Below, one piece after another: positions 22,098 through 34,287 of a stretch of 64,000 nucleotides of DNA; the first letter of the stretch is position 1; each line of letters opens with the position of its first letter. The position numbers and the translations under genes were made by a program. Under the pieces are notes generated by a model, which did no database searches, had not been told where the DNA came from, and saw only the letters and a list, made by a program, of their open reading frames with translations. Origin of the DNA: Liolophura sinensis (lineage: Eukaryota > Mollusca > Polyplacophora > Chitonida > Chitonidae); NCBI RefSeq assembly GCF_032854445.1, contig NC_088296.1, positions 28,081,064 through 28,145,063 of the forward strand. Reading direction: 5' to 3'.

Positions 22098-22234
22098 AAA
22101 ACATCGTTTGGTGTCTCTTAAAGCGTTTTACGTCAATATCGGGTGTATCCGCCTGGATGACTACCTGTCAGCCTCCTGACACTGATACTCCGATGTTGAC
22201 GCAAAATGCTTTAAGAGATACCAAATGACGTTTT
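22098..22234. mobile_element. Foldback (MITE-like) element, copy 2
   Basis: The same structure as at 15076-15208. Both arms have gained a matching base relative to the left copy (TTAAAGCG on one side, GCAAAATGC on the other), and CATCATTT has become CATCGTTT. The palindrome is retained. Confidence 0.7.
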
Positions 22235-24016
22235 TATTGAGTAATTTCAACCACTGTTTCAACACTGCTCACTCCAGAACTATACTTGTAAAGCCATTGT
22301 TTTCACACCAAAACCAGTGGTGATGGAAATGCATGTGTGTTGTCATTAGACACAAGGATTCCAATCATTTTGTCGTTTACCGTTAGCCAAAAGGGTCACA
22401 CGGTTCACAACCAATCACATTTTACACTCTTTTGATACAGAAGAAACATGAATCGTATGTGTACAAAATCCCCAGAGTGAAAACCAGGTTTGATTAATTG
22501 TGTTCTGTGTGTATGTAATAAAATAACATCAGACAATAACACTAGAGTAACGACAATAGCATGCCTAATACATGATCACGCAGTAGTGGTGAATTCCGTC
22601 CCCTTACCATGTTACCTCAGCTACTGTTATATTCAGTTCATCTATAATTAGATAAAAACATTCAGTAATCTTAAATGCTATTTACAAAAATCAACAGACA
22701 TCAACATTGAGAGTAAAACTAGAGTAACAACGAGAGTGTAACCATTGGCAACCTGAATGGACAGTTTACATTAGATGCTGTTTTTATCTGACTATTCATA
22801 CAAATGATTAAAAAGTAGCAACTTATACTCATTGGGTCACGCTATACTCCATGAGACCCTTAGCTAGTGTTAATTCCAATCATAGGTTTGAGCATCCGGG
22901 TATGGAGTTATAAATAAGATGGAGTTATATGTAGATGTGTATAATGGTGAACTTTGCCGTTTTCTGGGATTTAAAATAATACAGAACATTACATCAACTA
23001 TACTGGACGGCTATAAGCACATTCTAATTACTTTCCATAAAAGAGAATTTTTCAACTAAACACTACTTTGTTATGTATTCACATTCACTACACGTGACCA
23101 AAGAGTGCGTTGATGATTGGCTCAGAGAGGATATGAAATCGCTCCAAAACCACGAATCACTTTTTTTAGTTTCTAGGATGCAGTGCACTAAGGAAGATTT
23201 TAGTGAAATCAAAAAAAAAAAACAAAAAAACAAACAAACAAACAAAAAACCTGAAGTGTATTTCAGATCAAGGACCGTGAAAGCCAGTTTGAAACACTGA
23301 TCTCTACCCTGGCTTCCTCTGGTCATATTTTAACCAATGGCATCCCGTGACTGACGTAGGCTTCAAACTGAATATGCTCATAAAGCTATGAATGTTCATG
23401 TGTTCGCAAAGCGAAACTCGACACAACATTCACAGAAATGACGCCATGTTGACATATATCTACTGGATCCCATCATATACATACAAAAAACAGAGCCACT
23501 TAATATTACCAAAGTCGTTTGTCACAAACTCGAACTATTCACAAGTATCAGGTGACGGCATACATAGGTAAGTTGTTTTGTGTCAGCCTGAATTGCAGGC
23601 TTGGTTGCGAGGGACAATGTGAGGGACAATTGGCTGAAAAGACCAGCGTAGCAACTGACGTATCATTGTGCGTTCCATTTACCAAAAATAGCTGAACAAA
23701 GAAGGCGTTATGTATGCGGAGTGTAACCACAGCGACATGTACTTGAAGGCCCTGGTATGTGTGAGAAGCAGGCACGTAACACATATCTACCTGACGGATT
23801 ATACATGTAATATAGCAGACGGAAAAACCCGACGGGGCTATCTTTATGTATGGCCAGCTTGTAAAGGAAATATTTCTCTTATTTAGGTTTCAGCCTCAAC
23901 TTTTATGATGCATTTATGACTTTGTGTACTCACAATTCCTGTTGATGCCTTATGTCCATCGTAAAAAGCTTTGATTTAACCCAGAATTGTATAGTCTGTA
24001 GAATCTTTTGTTAAAT
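22235..24016. other. Non-coding part of the right duplication copy
   Basis: I see no gene. Positions 23208-23250 hold an A-rich tract with CAAA units, which could be the tail of a lost retroposon. The rest parallels 15209-16450, apart from 22850-23540. Confidence 0.45.
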
Positions 24017-24290
24017 TTTTGTTTTTTGTTTTCTGTTTTGATTGGTGTTTTAGGCCGTACTCAAGAATATTTCACTTATACGACGGCGGCCAGCATTATG
24101 GTGGGTGGAAACCGGGCACAGCCCGGGGGAAACCCACGACCATCCGCAGGTTGCTGGCAGACCTTTCCACTTACGGCCGGAGAGTAAGTCAGCATGAGCT
24201 GGACTTGAACTCACAGCGACCGCATTGGTGAGAGGCTTCTGGGTCATTACGCTGCGCTAGCGCGCTAACCGACTGAGCCACGGAGGCCAC
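24017..24290 (-). repeat. SINE family A, full length, with 12-bp TSD
   Basis: On the minus strand it starts with a tRNA-like head: TGGCCTCCGTGGCTCAGTCG (A box) and GAGTTCAAGTCC (B box). The conserved body CAACCTGCGGATGGTCGTGG and the CACCATAATGCTGGCCGCCG block follow, and it ends near GGCCTAAAACACCAATCA. CTTTTGTTAAAT flanks it at 24005-24016 and 24291-24302. The same string is single at 16438-16449 in the left duplication copy. It resembles the RUDI (V-SINE) family described from molluscs; the family name is my inference. Confidence 0.9.
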
Positions 24291-24494
24291 CTTTTGTTAA
24301 ATAGTGACATGAATACCTGAAGCGCGGACATTTTATTTCGTTACCATGGCGTATGGTTTTACTTCAGTATTTTAATTTGAAAAGAAGCCTCTCGCCAGAG
24401 TGATGCTTAAGTTTACTCTGTTATTATAGCATAAAACTATGTTATATTCGGCTTATTAACGTGCTACTCTAATACGATGTTTGTGTTCAATGAA

Positions 24495-25040
24495 TGGAAT
24501 ATGTGTGTTATATTTAACAGAAGAGTCTGCCACGATAACAGACTTCTTCCCACTAACACACATACCTCTTTTTCTGTTATTTTCAACAGAAGATTTTGCT
24601 ACAATAAATGAATTCATCCCACTAACACAAATACAATAGATGTTCTGTTATATTTAACAAAAGATTCTGCTTCAATAACAGAATTCATCCCACTAACACA
24701 CATACAACAGATGTTCTGTTATATTTAGCAGAAGATTCTGCTACAATAACAGAATTCATCCCACGAACACACATACAACAGATGTTCTGTTATACTTAAC
24801 AGAAGATTTTGCTACAATAACAGAATTCACCCCACTAACACACATACAACAGATGTTCTGTTATATTTAACAGAAGATTCTGTTACAATAACAGAAATCA
24901 TCCAACTTAAACACATACAACAGATGTTCTGTTATATTTAACAGAAAATTCTGCTACAATAACAGACTTCATCCCACTAACACAATACAACAGATGTTCT
25001 GTTATATTTAACAGAAGATTCGTACAACATATTCTCTGCT
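24495..25040. repeat. 71-bp tandem repeat, about 7-8 copies
   Basis: Same unit as at 16520. Copies start for instance at 24851 and 24922. Each unit contains CTGTTATATTTAACAG, a 6-bp stem with a 4-base loop, and a second short inverted repeat around TCTGCTACAATAACAGA. Confidence 0.9.
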
Positions 25041-25189
25041 ACATTTAACACATTATTCTCATAGAGTAGTAAATATTCATTAACAATTAGGATTAGCTAT
25101 GGTGGTGAAAGAGTAAAAACTGTCCACAAAGCGAACTCTGACATTAGAGATTTGCAAATGGTGAATTCACTCTGTTAAAATCTAATGAT

Positions 25190-26365
25190 ATTATCTGATA
25201 AAATCTAATGATATTACCTCTATTCACCACTAAATCACGGATGTGAAGGTTATAGTCCCATTCACCAAAAAATCACAGATGTGATGGTTATAGTCACATT
25301 CACAACTAGATCACAGATGTAATGGTTATAATCTCATTCACCACTAAATCACAGGTGTGATGGTTATAGTCACATTCACAACTAGATCACAGATGTAATG
25401 GTTATAATCTCATTCACCACTAAATCACAGGTGTGATGGTTATAGTCATATTCACCACTAAATTACAGATGTGGTGGTTATAGTCCCATTCAACACTAAA
25501 TCACAGATGTGATGGTTATAGTCCCATTCACCACTAGATCACAGATGTGATGGTTATAGCCTCATTCACCACTAAATCACAGATGTGATGGTTATAGTCC
25601 CATTCACCACTAGATCACAGATGTGATGGTTATAGTCTCATTCACCACTAAATCAGAGATGTGATGGTTATAGTCCCATTGACCACCATATCACAGACGT
25701 GATGGTTATAGTCCCATGCATCACTAAATTACAGATGTGATGTTTATAGTCCCATTTACCACTAAATTACAGTTGTGATGTTGATAGTCCCATTCACCAC
25801 TCAATTACATATGTGATGTTTATAGTCCCATTCACCGCTAAATCACAGATGTAATGGTTATAGTCCCATTCACCACTAGATCACAGATGTGATTGTTATA
25901 GTCTCATTCACCACTAAATCACAGATGTGATGGTTATAGTCCCATTCACCACTAGATCACAGATGTGATGGTTATAGTCTCATTCACCACTAAATCACCA
26001 ATGTGATGGTTATAGTCCCATTCACCACTAGATCACCGATGTGATGGTTATAATCTCATTCTCCACTAAATAACAGATGTGATGGTTATAGTCCCATTCA
26101 TCACTAAATCACAGGTGTGATGTTTATAGTCCCATTCACCACTAGATCACAGATGTGATGGTTCTAGTCCCATTCATCACTAAATCACAGATGTGATGGT
26201 TTTATTCCCATTCACCACTAAATTACAGATGTGATGGTTATAGTCCCATTCATCACTAAATCACAGATGTGATGGTTTTAGTCCCATTGACCACTAAATG
26301 ACAGATGTGATGGTTATAGTCTCATTCACCACTAAATATCAGGTGTGATGGTTATAATCACACTC
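25190..26365. repeat. 38-bp tandem repeat, about 31 copies
   Basis: The unit is CACCACTAAATCACAGATGT plus GATGGTTATAGTCCCATT. Starts at 25567 and 25605 show the 38-bp period. Two variants alternate in part of the array (CTAAATCAC/TAGTCTC and CTAGATCAC/TAGTCCC), so a 76-bp higher-order unit exists around 25490-26060. Confidence 0.95.
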
Positions 26366-27375
26366 AACAAAGAAGCTGGAGGCTTATTAGAGCGTCACTG
26401 TGATGCCAACCTATGCTGAAGCCGTACATAGTAGCCTGGCACTCACGAGGATCTCGAGAATACCCTGAGAATAAGTGGTGATATGTGGTCTACAGCGATT
26501 GTACAGCTGTTCACGTGGGCTTTAGTTCACTGATAATAAGACGCAATTATTTTAGGGGAACATAAAAAAGGAAATTTGATGTTGCTTGTGTGATATAATT
26601 TATACTTTGTGTCACACAGGACGTCAAACAAGACGTCGCCATATGATGTGGTCTATTTTCATAACACTGGCGATACAGACGATGGGCAGCAAAATCCTTG
26701 CATAGTCTGCTGTAGAACATGTAAAAGTTTACTAGGTTGGAAATCCTGTACAAGGCATAAAAATGATCACCAGACAACCATTAAGAGAGAGCAGACACTC
26801 GTGTGTTAGGCCTGGGGGATAAATTCATACATGTATACGATGTTTAGTTTAGATCCCCCACTGAATTCTGTGCTAATCTAAATGTCATTCTCCATAAAAG
26901 CACAATATTTGGCACAAGTCCCAATCAGCACCTATTATATGACCTTGTGTTAATTTTTTTCCACTCCCGAGCAACATTTTGGAGGAGCAGTGAAAGTTGT
27001 AGATGAGTTGGGAAGGTGTTACCCCAAAGAAGATTTGTCATAGGACAGATATGGAAAGATGAGTACTGAATGAGGAGAGTTTTTTGACACAAGCTCTTTC
27101 TAATATGGCGTATTATACCGATGTTCCTGGATATTGTCTTTGGTATAAAACGATAAACTAATAGCCGTCTCTTCAGTGGTTATCCGTTCCCATGTAAATT
27201 TTTCACATTGTTCTCGTTTTTTTCTCTCAGCGTTATGTCCTTATTTTCGAACAGACTCGGGTTCTTCAGGTTTTGATTATTTGACAGCACTCTATACTGA
27301 TTTCGGCATGTTGTACCAAAACCCAACGTATACATGGTGATTACACATGCATGGCGAGTTTTATATGTCACGTAT
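26366..27375. other. Non-coding stretch
   Basis: No gene is recognised. Part of it (26565-26700) recurs at 28765-28895. The remaining sequence has only short frames without domain content. Confidence 0.45.
26565..26700. repeat. Dispersed repeat, copy 1
   Basis: TTTGATGTTGCTTGTGTGAT through TATACTTTGTGTCACACAG, a GACGTC pair and GGCGATACAGACGATGGGCA recurs with few changes at 28765-28895. The GTGTCACACAG string could serve as a splice acceptor, but no coding frame follows. Confidence 0.8.
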
Positions 27376-27485
27376 AAATTATCTGCGTACGATAATGAGA
27401 GTGAGTTATAAATTATCTGCGTGAGATAGTGAGAGTGAGTTATACACTATCTGCTTGAGATAATGAGAGTGAGTTATAAATTACG
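27376..27485. repeat. 37-bp tandem repeat, 3 copies
   Basis: The unit is TTATAAATTATCTGCGTGAG plus ATAATGAGAGTGAG, repeated three times with small changes. Confidence 0.85.
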
Positions 27486-27900
27486 ATAAATCGTTAGTTT
27501 ATCAAAAGTCACATTAATGTGAAATCCGTAAGCTTATAATCTCCGTCGGCATCTGGTCAGGAAAACTGTCTTCCTTGTTCTAGTCTCCACACAGCGAGCA
27601 CACTGTCACTTCTGTACAAGTAAATCTGCTCAGTAATCCCTAGCCTGAAGTAAATTATACAGAGCAGTTAACTCTTAGAATTAAACACCTCGGAAGTTCT
27701 AATGATGTTGTTTAATACTCTCCCATATTCCCCACAACTCTAGTGCTAATCTCTGTTACATGTACATCAGGCATATCTGATCGTAAATGAAATAGATATA
27801 GCAAGTACATTTTAACCATTGAACATCTAAAATCTTTACTTAATATTGGATTGCTATGCTTTAGGTAAATATACATGTTTACTTTATAATGCAAATCGGT
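27486..27900. other. Non-coding stretch
   Basis: I see neither a gene nor a repeat that recurs elsewhere in the window. Confidence 0.4.
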
Positions 27901-27901
27901 T

Positions 27902-28050
27902 TTCCAGAAACCTGCGGATGGCTGAGGGCTTCCCCAGGGCTCTCCCCGGTTTCTTCCCACCATAATGCTGACCGCCGTGGTATAAGTGAAATATTCTTGA
28001 GTACAGCTATTCAGCACCAGTTGAATAATTAAAATGAAAAAATAAATAAG
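27902..28050 (+). repeat. SINE family A, 5'-truncated
   Basis: AAACCTGCGGATGGCTGAGG, CACCATAATGCTGACCGCCG and GTGAAATATTCTTGAGTACA are followed by an A-rich tail with AATAAATAAGTAAAT. The tRNA head is missing. Confidence 0.85.
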
Positions 28051-28194
28051 TAAATATACAGCGTTTATAATTCCAAAGTATAAATGTTGTAAGATATACG
28101 TGTAGCTACAACTCTATCCCCATAGTTCAAGAAAAAATACTCTTTTACTTGTGGCATGTTGTGGAGGAAAAGGGTGGTATACTTATTAAAAACA

Positions 28195-28760
28195 CAGTTA
28201 ATAGATTAGTAGTAACGAGGGATATTCAGCTTGTTCTTGTGAATGATTGGTTCATGTACACCACAGCTAATGTGGTGATACAGTCATTAGGTTAGTAGTA
28301 ACTAAGGATATTCAGCTTGTACTTGTGAATGATAGGTACATGTACACCACGGCTAATGAGGTGATATAGTCATTAGGTCAGTAGTAACTAGAGATATTCA
28401 GCTTGTTCTTGTGAATGATAGGTACATGTACACCACGGCTAATGAGGTGATACTGTCATTAGGTTAGTAGTAACTAGAGATATTCAGCTTGTTCTTGTGA
28501 ATGATAGGTACATGTACACCACGGCTAATGAGGTGATACTGTCATTAGGTTAGTAGTAACTAGAGATATTCAGCTTGTTCTTGTGAATGACAGGTACGTG
28601 CACACCACGGCTAATGAGGTGATACTGTCATTAGATTAGTAGTGACTAGAGATATTCAGCTTGTTCTTGTGAATGATAAGTACATATACTTTACGGCTAA
28701 TGAGGTGATACAGCCATTAGGTTAGTAGTGTCTAGAGATATTCAGTTTGTTCTTGAATAT
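28195..28760. repeat. 86-bp tandem repeat, about 6-7 copies
   Basis: The unit has TTAGTAGTAACTAGAGATAT, then TCAGCTTGTTCTTGTGAATG, then ATAGGTACATGTACACCACG and GCTAATGAGGTGATACTGTC. Starts of GTCATTAGG at 28455 and 28541 give 86 bp. GTACATGTAC is a 10-bp palindrome within each unit. Confidence 0.9.
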
Positions 28761-28764
28761 AAAA

Positions 28765-28895
28765 ATTTGATGTTGTTTATGTGATATAATTTATACTCTG
28801 TGTCACACAGAACGTCAAACAGGACGTCACCATGTGATATGGTCTATTTTCATAACACTGGCGATACAGACGATGGGCAGCAAAACGGTTTTATA
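28765..28895. repeat. Dispersed repeat, copy 2
   Basis: Second copy of the block at 26565-26700. It lies exactly between the two 86-bp arrays. Confidence 0.8.
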
Positions 28896-28954
28896 GTCTG
28901 GTGTACAACACTATGTACAGGTTAACTGGACCACACAAATGACAACTTGCCAAC

Positions 28955-30435
28955 AGCCTTTACCACTCTGTCAGGACGGCCTCCTCACATCAGTTATACA
29001 CTGGACCTGTCTGGGATGCAGATCAGATGAGAAAACCATAACGCCTTAACCACTCGGCCAGGACAGCCTCCTCACATCAGTTATACACCGAACCTAACTC
29101 CGCTGTGGATCAGATAGGAGACCACAAAGTCTTTACCACTCGGCCACGACGGCCTCCTCACATCAGTTATACACCGGACCTAACTCCACTGTGGACCAGA
29201 TGGGAGACCACAACGTCTTTACCACTCGGCCAAGACAGCCTCCTCACATCATTTATACACTGGACCTAACTCGGCTGTGGATCAGATGAGAGACCATAGC
29301 GTCTTTACCACCCGGCCACGACGGCCTCCTCACATCAGTTATACACCGGACCTAACTCGGCTGTGGATCAGATGGGAGACCATAACGTCCTAAACACTGG
29401 GCCACGACAGCCTCCTCACATTATTTATACACTTTACCTATTTCGGCTGTGGATCAGATGAGAGACCATAGCGTCTTTACCACTCGGCCACGACGGCCTC
29501 CTCACATCAGTTATACACTGAAACTAACTCGGCTGTGGATCAGATGGGAGACCATAACGTCCTAACCACTGGGCCACGACAGCCTCCTCACATTATTTAT
29601 ACACTTTACCTATTTCGGTTGTAGATCAGATGAGAGACCATAGCGTCATTACCACTCGGCCACGACGGCCTCCTCACATCAGTTAAACACCGGACTTAAC
29701 TCGGCTGTGGATCAGATGAGAGACCATAACGTCTTTACCACTCGGCCACGACGACCTCCTCACATCAGTTATACACCGGACTTAAATCGGCTGTGGATCA
29801 GATGGGAGACCATAACGTCTTTACCACTCGGCCACGACGGCCTCCTCACATCAGTTATACACCGGACCTAACTCGGCTGTGGATCAGATGGGAGACCATA
29901 ACGTCTTTACCACTCGGCCACGACGGCCTCCTCACATCAGTTAAACACCGGACTTAACTCGGCTGTGGATCAGATGAGAGACCATAACGTCTTTACCACT
30001 CGGCCACGACGACCTCCTCACATTAGTTATACACCGGACTTAAATCGGCTGTGGATCAGATGGGAGACCATAGCGTCTTTACCACTCGGCCACGACGGCC
30101 TCCTTACATCAGTTATACACTGAAACTAACTCGGCTGTGGATCAGATGGGAGACCATAACGTCCTAACCACTGGGCCACGACAGCCTCCTCACATTATTT
30201 ATACACTTTACCTATTTCGGCTGTGGATCAGATGAGAGACCATAACGTCTTTACCACTCGGCCACGACGACCTCCTCACATCAGTTAAACACCGGACTTA
30301 ACTCGGCTGTGGATCTAATGAGAGACCATAACGTCTTTACCACTCGGACACGACGGCCTCCTTACATCAGTTATACACCGGACCTAACTCGGCTGTGGAT
30401 CAGATGGGAGACCATAACGTCATAACGTCAGGTAT
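28955..30435 (-). repeat. 86-bp tandem array of tRNA-like units, about 17 copies
   Basis: The + strand unit has CCTCCTCACATCAGTTATAC, ACCGGACCTAACTCGGCTGT, GGATCAGATGGGAGACCATA and ACGTCTTTACCACTCGGCCA. Copies at 29151, 29237 and 29323 are 86 bp apart. On the minus strand each unit reads GTCGTGGCCGAGTGGTAAAG. TGGCCGAGTGG is a perfect A box of a tRNA-Ser or tRNA-Leu type, and a TGGTCTCCC string follows. No B box is evident. A tRNA-derived sequence has been amplified in tandem. Confidence 0.85.
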
Positions 30436-33114
30436 TGTATGAGATACAATATATTTCACTCCAGGTCGTGTTGTTTTACTTTCCCATGCCTTCTGAGAAA
30501 TGTCGTAGGGAAATTTTTTTAATTGTGTATGAGGTATGAAGTTTAACCCTAAACCAATTATTTATTATACAGTGAACTGTCGTGATTCGTAATCAGCTGG
30601 TAAGTACAGTGGAGTGTTAACGCATCAGAATAACTGGAGCTGTAGCCTACACCTCGTGAAAATGGTCCGAGCATTTGTGCTGTGACGGCCCTGATCTTAT
30701 TATTGGTATATTACATGATATACACATCTTAGTCACCGACCTACATATCATTGTGCCGACGACACGCCGCAGAGCGGGCGAAGATTTGAGGGACGTCAAA
30801 ATACAGGTAGGTTTGTTACGCTTGTGTTAAAAACTTGCTCAGTGTCAATGGCGTAAGTGCACATGAGCCAGGAGCAGTCACATAGCTGTACCTTCCACAT
30901 TGTCCCAGTTACTTTTCCTTACAACGTTCGCTATTTGATTCCAAGGCCAGAAAGCTGCTCGAATACAGGCATAAATATTTACTTCAGTATGCCACTGGTG
31001 TGTTATTTGTTTTTCGGATCACTGGGAAAAAGTTAACTTGAATTTCTTTATTCGGCTCGTCAAAAAGATATCCACTTGAATAATCCATTAATTTTTTATT
31101 GGATATAAAGTCTCACAAACAGAAAGAAATATGATCAAACAAAACATAAGCAAAATAAGTAGTTGACAAGAATGAAATGGTTTCAATCTTCTTTCAGCAT
31201 ATAATTTTGTAAAGCAACGAAGTTGTACATATTTAAATCTATCTTGACGCGAATTGTTCAAAAAGCCATGCTGTTAGAGAGCCATGTCAGAGGAAAGTAG
31301 TTTGGTGACAACACAACTTTTTGGGTACATCCAGATAAGTTCAACCAACGTTATTGTGAGTCCTTCTTTCAAACGTAGTGTTTTGCTGTTATGCCCATTG
31401 AAGGGTATAGGAGTGATATAAGCAGATATCTACCGTAAGCTGTGCTGTAAACATTATAATACAGTGTAGGCTGATGCCCTACGCCGTGGAATAGACTGAG
31501 CGTATACCACGTTATCTAATAGTGATTAAACTAACATAGATCAAAAGAACATAGGTTTTTATAGCGCTGGGGACTGGCAAAAGATTTCTGGCGTTTTCAG
31601 TGCAAAAGCGACACACAGTAGAGCAGACGTACAAACCATTGATTACAGGTAGGTACATTCTACAGTTGTGCAGACACTGGTCCAGTGTTTGTTGCGTGGC
31701 CTGTATGCATACAATGTATAGACCAGGGCAGTCACTTCAGATCTCATGTGTGATTTACGACTTCTTACATCTTCGCCTTCACTTTTGCTCAGTGTACTTT
31801 ACTCTCGTAGCTTTGTGTTCTTATTTTCTAAACTTCAAAAGGACATAAACATCCGCAAACATATCGACAGAAGCACCCACAATTTTATGGACACAAACAC
31901 TTGCAAACGTATGGACAGAACCATCCACAAACTTACGAATCACATTAATGTTCTTTGAAAACGCATTATCTGCTACATATTATTAGCTCCGTTTAAAGAA
32001 TAATTCAACGAGCCGTCTTACAAAGCTGTGTGGTACTGTGAGGGCCTCTCTGCTGAGTACCGTGCAGCAAACCTGGACTTCTGTGCTGTAAACGTACGGT
32101 CCTGTGCAGCAAATGGTCCGTGTGACGTCACTGAGGCGATGTTGCCATAATACTACTGGAGTAGCGTTAAGACGTAATCATTTACTCCAAATGACTGTGT
32201 GACTGGATGTTTATTTTTTGTTTGTTTTTTTTATTCAATTTTTCTCTTATACAAAAAAAAATTGGGCTCCCTTTAACACCAATAAAATAACTTAACTAAA
32301 TATTATAAATGAACATATAACAAACGTTAATGATAGACGGCTGTATGTCCTTTTCAAGCAGGATTCACTTATGATTTCGGTTGCCACATGTTACATATTA
32401 CCATACATTAACTATTATCGTTTGTTATTCATGAGAACTCATATTTGATACGTGTTGGCCTATATCTTTACTTACACAAAGGTGTGTTCCAAAGGTAACA
32501 AAAAACACAAAGGTTCAAACCCATTCTCAGTGCTAAGGGTTCTCCAAAAGGGTTTTCACTGTCCTTTTAAGGATGACTTTTGCAGGAATACAGATTTTAA
32601 ACTCGCCAAATTTGACAAATTCAATCACATTATACACTTCATGTTTTGAATATAAACGTCAAACAAAGCCAAACTTTCACAGCACAAAAGAATACACATG
32701 TGATAGTGTCAGTAAAAATGTTTTTTTTCTGGTTTACGTCGATCTTCATACAGTTAATTAAAAACACAATTTCTCGTTGGAAATAAACACTTGTGCTTTT
32801 GATCGATATTCAAGTTTGGCTGTTTATTATCAGGCAGCTATCTATGTTGTTATCACACAACTTTGATTTGCACTTTGGCCAAGCTTAGTACTTCTGATTA
32901 AGAAAGGATCTAGTATTGTAAGGCTCGCATTCGTTCCCCGTGCAAGAGACTGTGCGCCTTGGAAAGGTGCCAATATCGGACAGTAAAGATGAGAAACAAC
33001 TGGCTTGTTCAACTCTCAGATCAGCGATAGTCCTTACACAAGATTAAACAAAGAAACACGAAGACGCTTGAATATGTTCAATACATATATTTGAACAAAA
33101 TAGAGAAATCAAGA
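30436..33114. other. Non-coding stretch
   Basis: About 2.7 kb without a recognised gene, array or SINE. Short frames at 31600 and 32452 have no domain content. T-rich and A-rich tracts lie near 32216-32265. Confidence 0.45.
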
Positions 33115-33690
33115 TGCCTTACCTCCAAGTTATAGACAGGAAGTATTTAGAATGGCTCATAAGATTCCAATTGGCGGACATTTAGACATTAGAAAGACAG
33201 AAAGTACGATCACGCGCCATTTGCACTGGCCTAATATTCACGAGGATGTGGTTAGTTTCTGTAAGAAATGCCACACCTGTGAGCTAGCAGGAAAACCACA
33301 GCATAGTGTAAGACCTGCACCGTTAATTCCAATTCCTACTTTTGGTAAACTTTTCAGTATGGTAATTATCGAATGTTTTAATCTCTTACCTAGAACTAAA
33401 TCAGGGTATAAGTATCTTTTGAAAATATAAGGATATAGCTACTTGATTTTCGGAAGCTATTCCACTAAAACAGATAACTACACCTCAGATAGTTAATAGT
33501 CTGTTACAGTTTTTCACCAGGTATGGTTTACCTAAGGAAATACAATGTGACTAGGGGGTTAAATTTTATGTCTGGTTTATTTCAGGAAGTTATGTATCAG
33601 CTGGGTATTAAAGAGCTTAAATCCACAGCTTATCAACCTCAATACCAAGTACAGTGGAAGAGATGGCTTGAATACCGTTGAATTTGAAAA
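33115..33690 (+). pseudogene. Ty3/Gypsy-type integrase relic
   Basis: The frame at 33152-33430 holds the HHCC zinc-binding domain of retrotransposon integrases. A histidine sits in GGHLDIRKT and another in TRHLHWPNI, and two cysteine pairs lie in FCKKCHTCELAGKPQ. The start of the catalytic core follows (LPRTKSGYKYLL). After the stop at 33428 the core continues in broken frames. LLQFFTRYGLPKEIQCD holds the second catalytic Asp, followed by an in-frame TAG (33553); further on comes ELKSTAYQPQ. The first catalytic Asp region reads VIIECFNLLPRT, so the Asp is not there. No LTR, RT or gag was found nearby, so it is an isolated dead fragment. Confidence 0.75.
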
Positions 33691-33699
33691 ATCCTGAGT

Positions 33700-34276
33700 G
33701 TCAGAATTTTAACTATGTAGATTACTGATCATTTCGGACACAAGTAGGCTACATCTGTCCAGATACGCTTCACGTATGGTCTATCATGGATTCGATTTTA
33801 AATTCTTAGTTAAACTACATGTAACGTTTAAAAAAGCGAACTCACACAAACTACGTGACATTGATCTCATTTACATGTAGACACCTTCACTTCTGGAACA
33901 CAAATGAGTTTAGACAAGATTGTCTAGTTTCCTGCTGTTCATCGCTCTTGCACACTGCAATATATCACAAAATATATATATAAGTAATATAGGTAACTGT
34001 AATCTCTGGTACACCAGACTTGGTGAGCGTTTGAGACACTCTCTATATACCCAGTGCCTGTCTTACCGCTGCTTCTCCGCAGATAGGAACAAGTAGGTCA
34101 GCATGTCTGCTGTATTGTCGCTGTGCGAAGCGTTTTGTGGTGAATATCAGCTTTTCTTTTGTATACTTGCTCTAAGATATAATTTATAGTCAAACTTATT
34201 TTGTATACTTGTTCTAAGGTATAATTTATAGTCAAATTTATGGCTGTTTTGTTTCACGGCCTTTAGTGAGCAAGCC
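33700..34276. other. Non-coding stretch with a 46-bp tandem pair
   Basis: TTTTGTATACTTGCTCTAAG and ATATAATTTATAGTCAAACT recur once at 34155-34245, a tandem pair. I see nothing else. Confidence 0.5.
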
Positions 34277-34287
34277 TTCTACCGGAC

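Larger units (their letters stand above)
18403..24494. repeat. Segmental duplication, right copy
   Basis: It matches 10363-17477 in order. Differences include a longer 18-bp array, fewer 60-bp units, a SINE at 24017, a tract of A-rich sequence near 23208-23250 and a different stretch at 22850-23540 that I could not find in the left copy. Non-repeat parts are close to identical, for example around 20820-21100 versus 13740-14020, so the duplication is recent. Confidence 0.85.

Noticed and set aside
23063-23326. Short frames over the A-rich tract
   Set aside because: Poly-lysine/asparagine from an A-rich tract; no gene.
24220-24290. Functional tRNA gene
   Set aside because: A and B boxes are present, but the sequence continues into a SINE body and has a target duplication, so it is a SINE head.
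25190-26365. CRISPR-like regular spacing of repeats
   Set aside because: Head-to-tail repeats without unique spacers in a eukaryotic setting; a satellite, not a CRISPR array.
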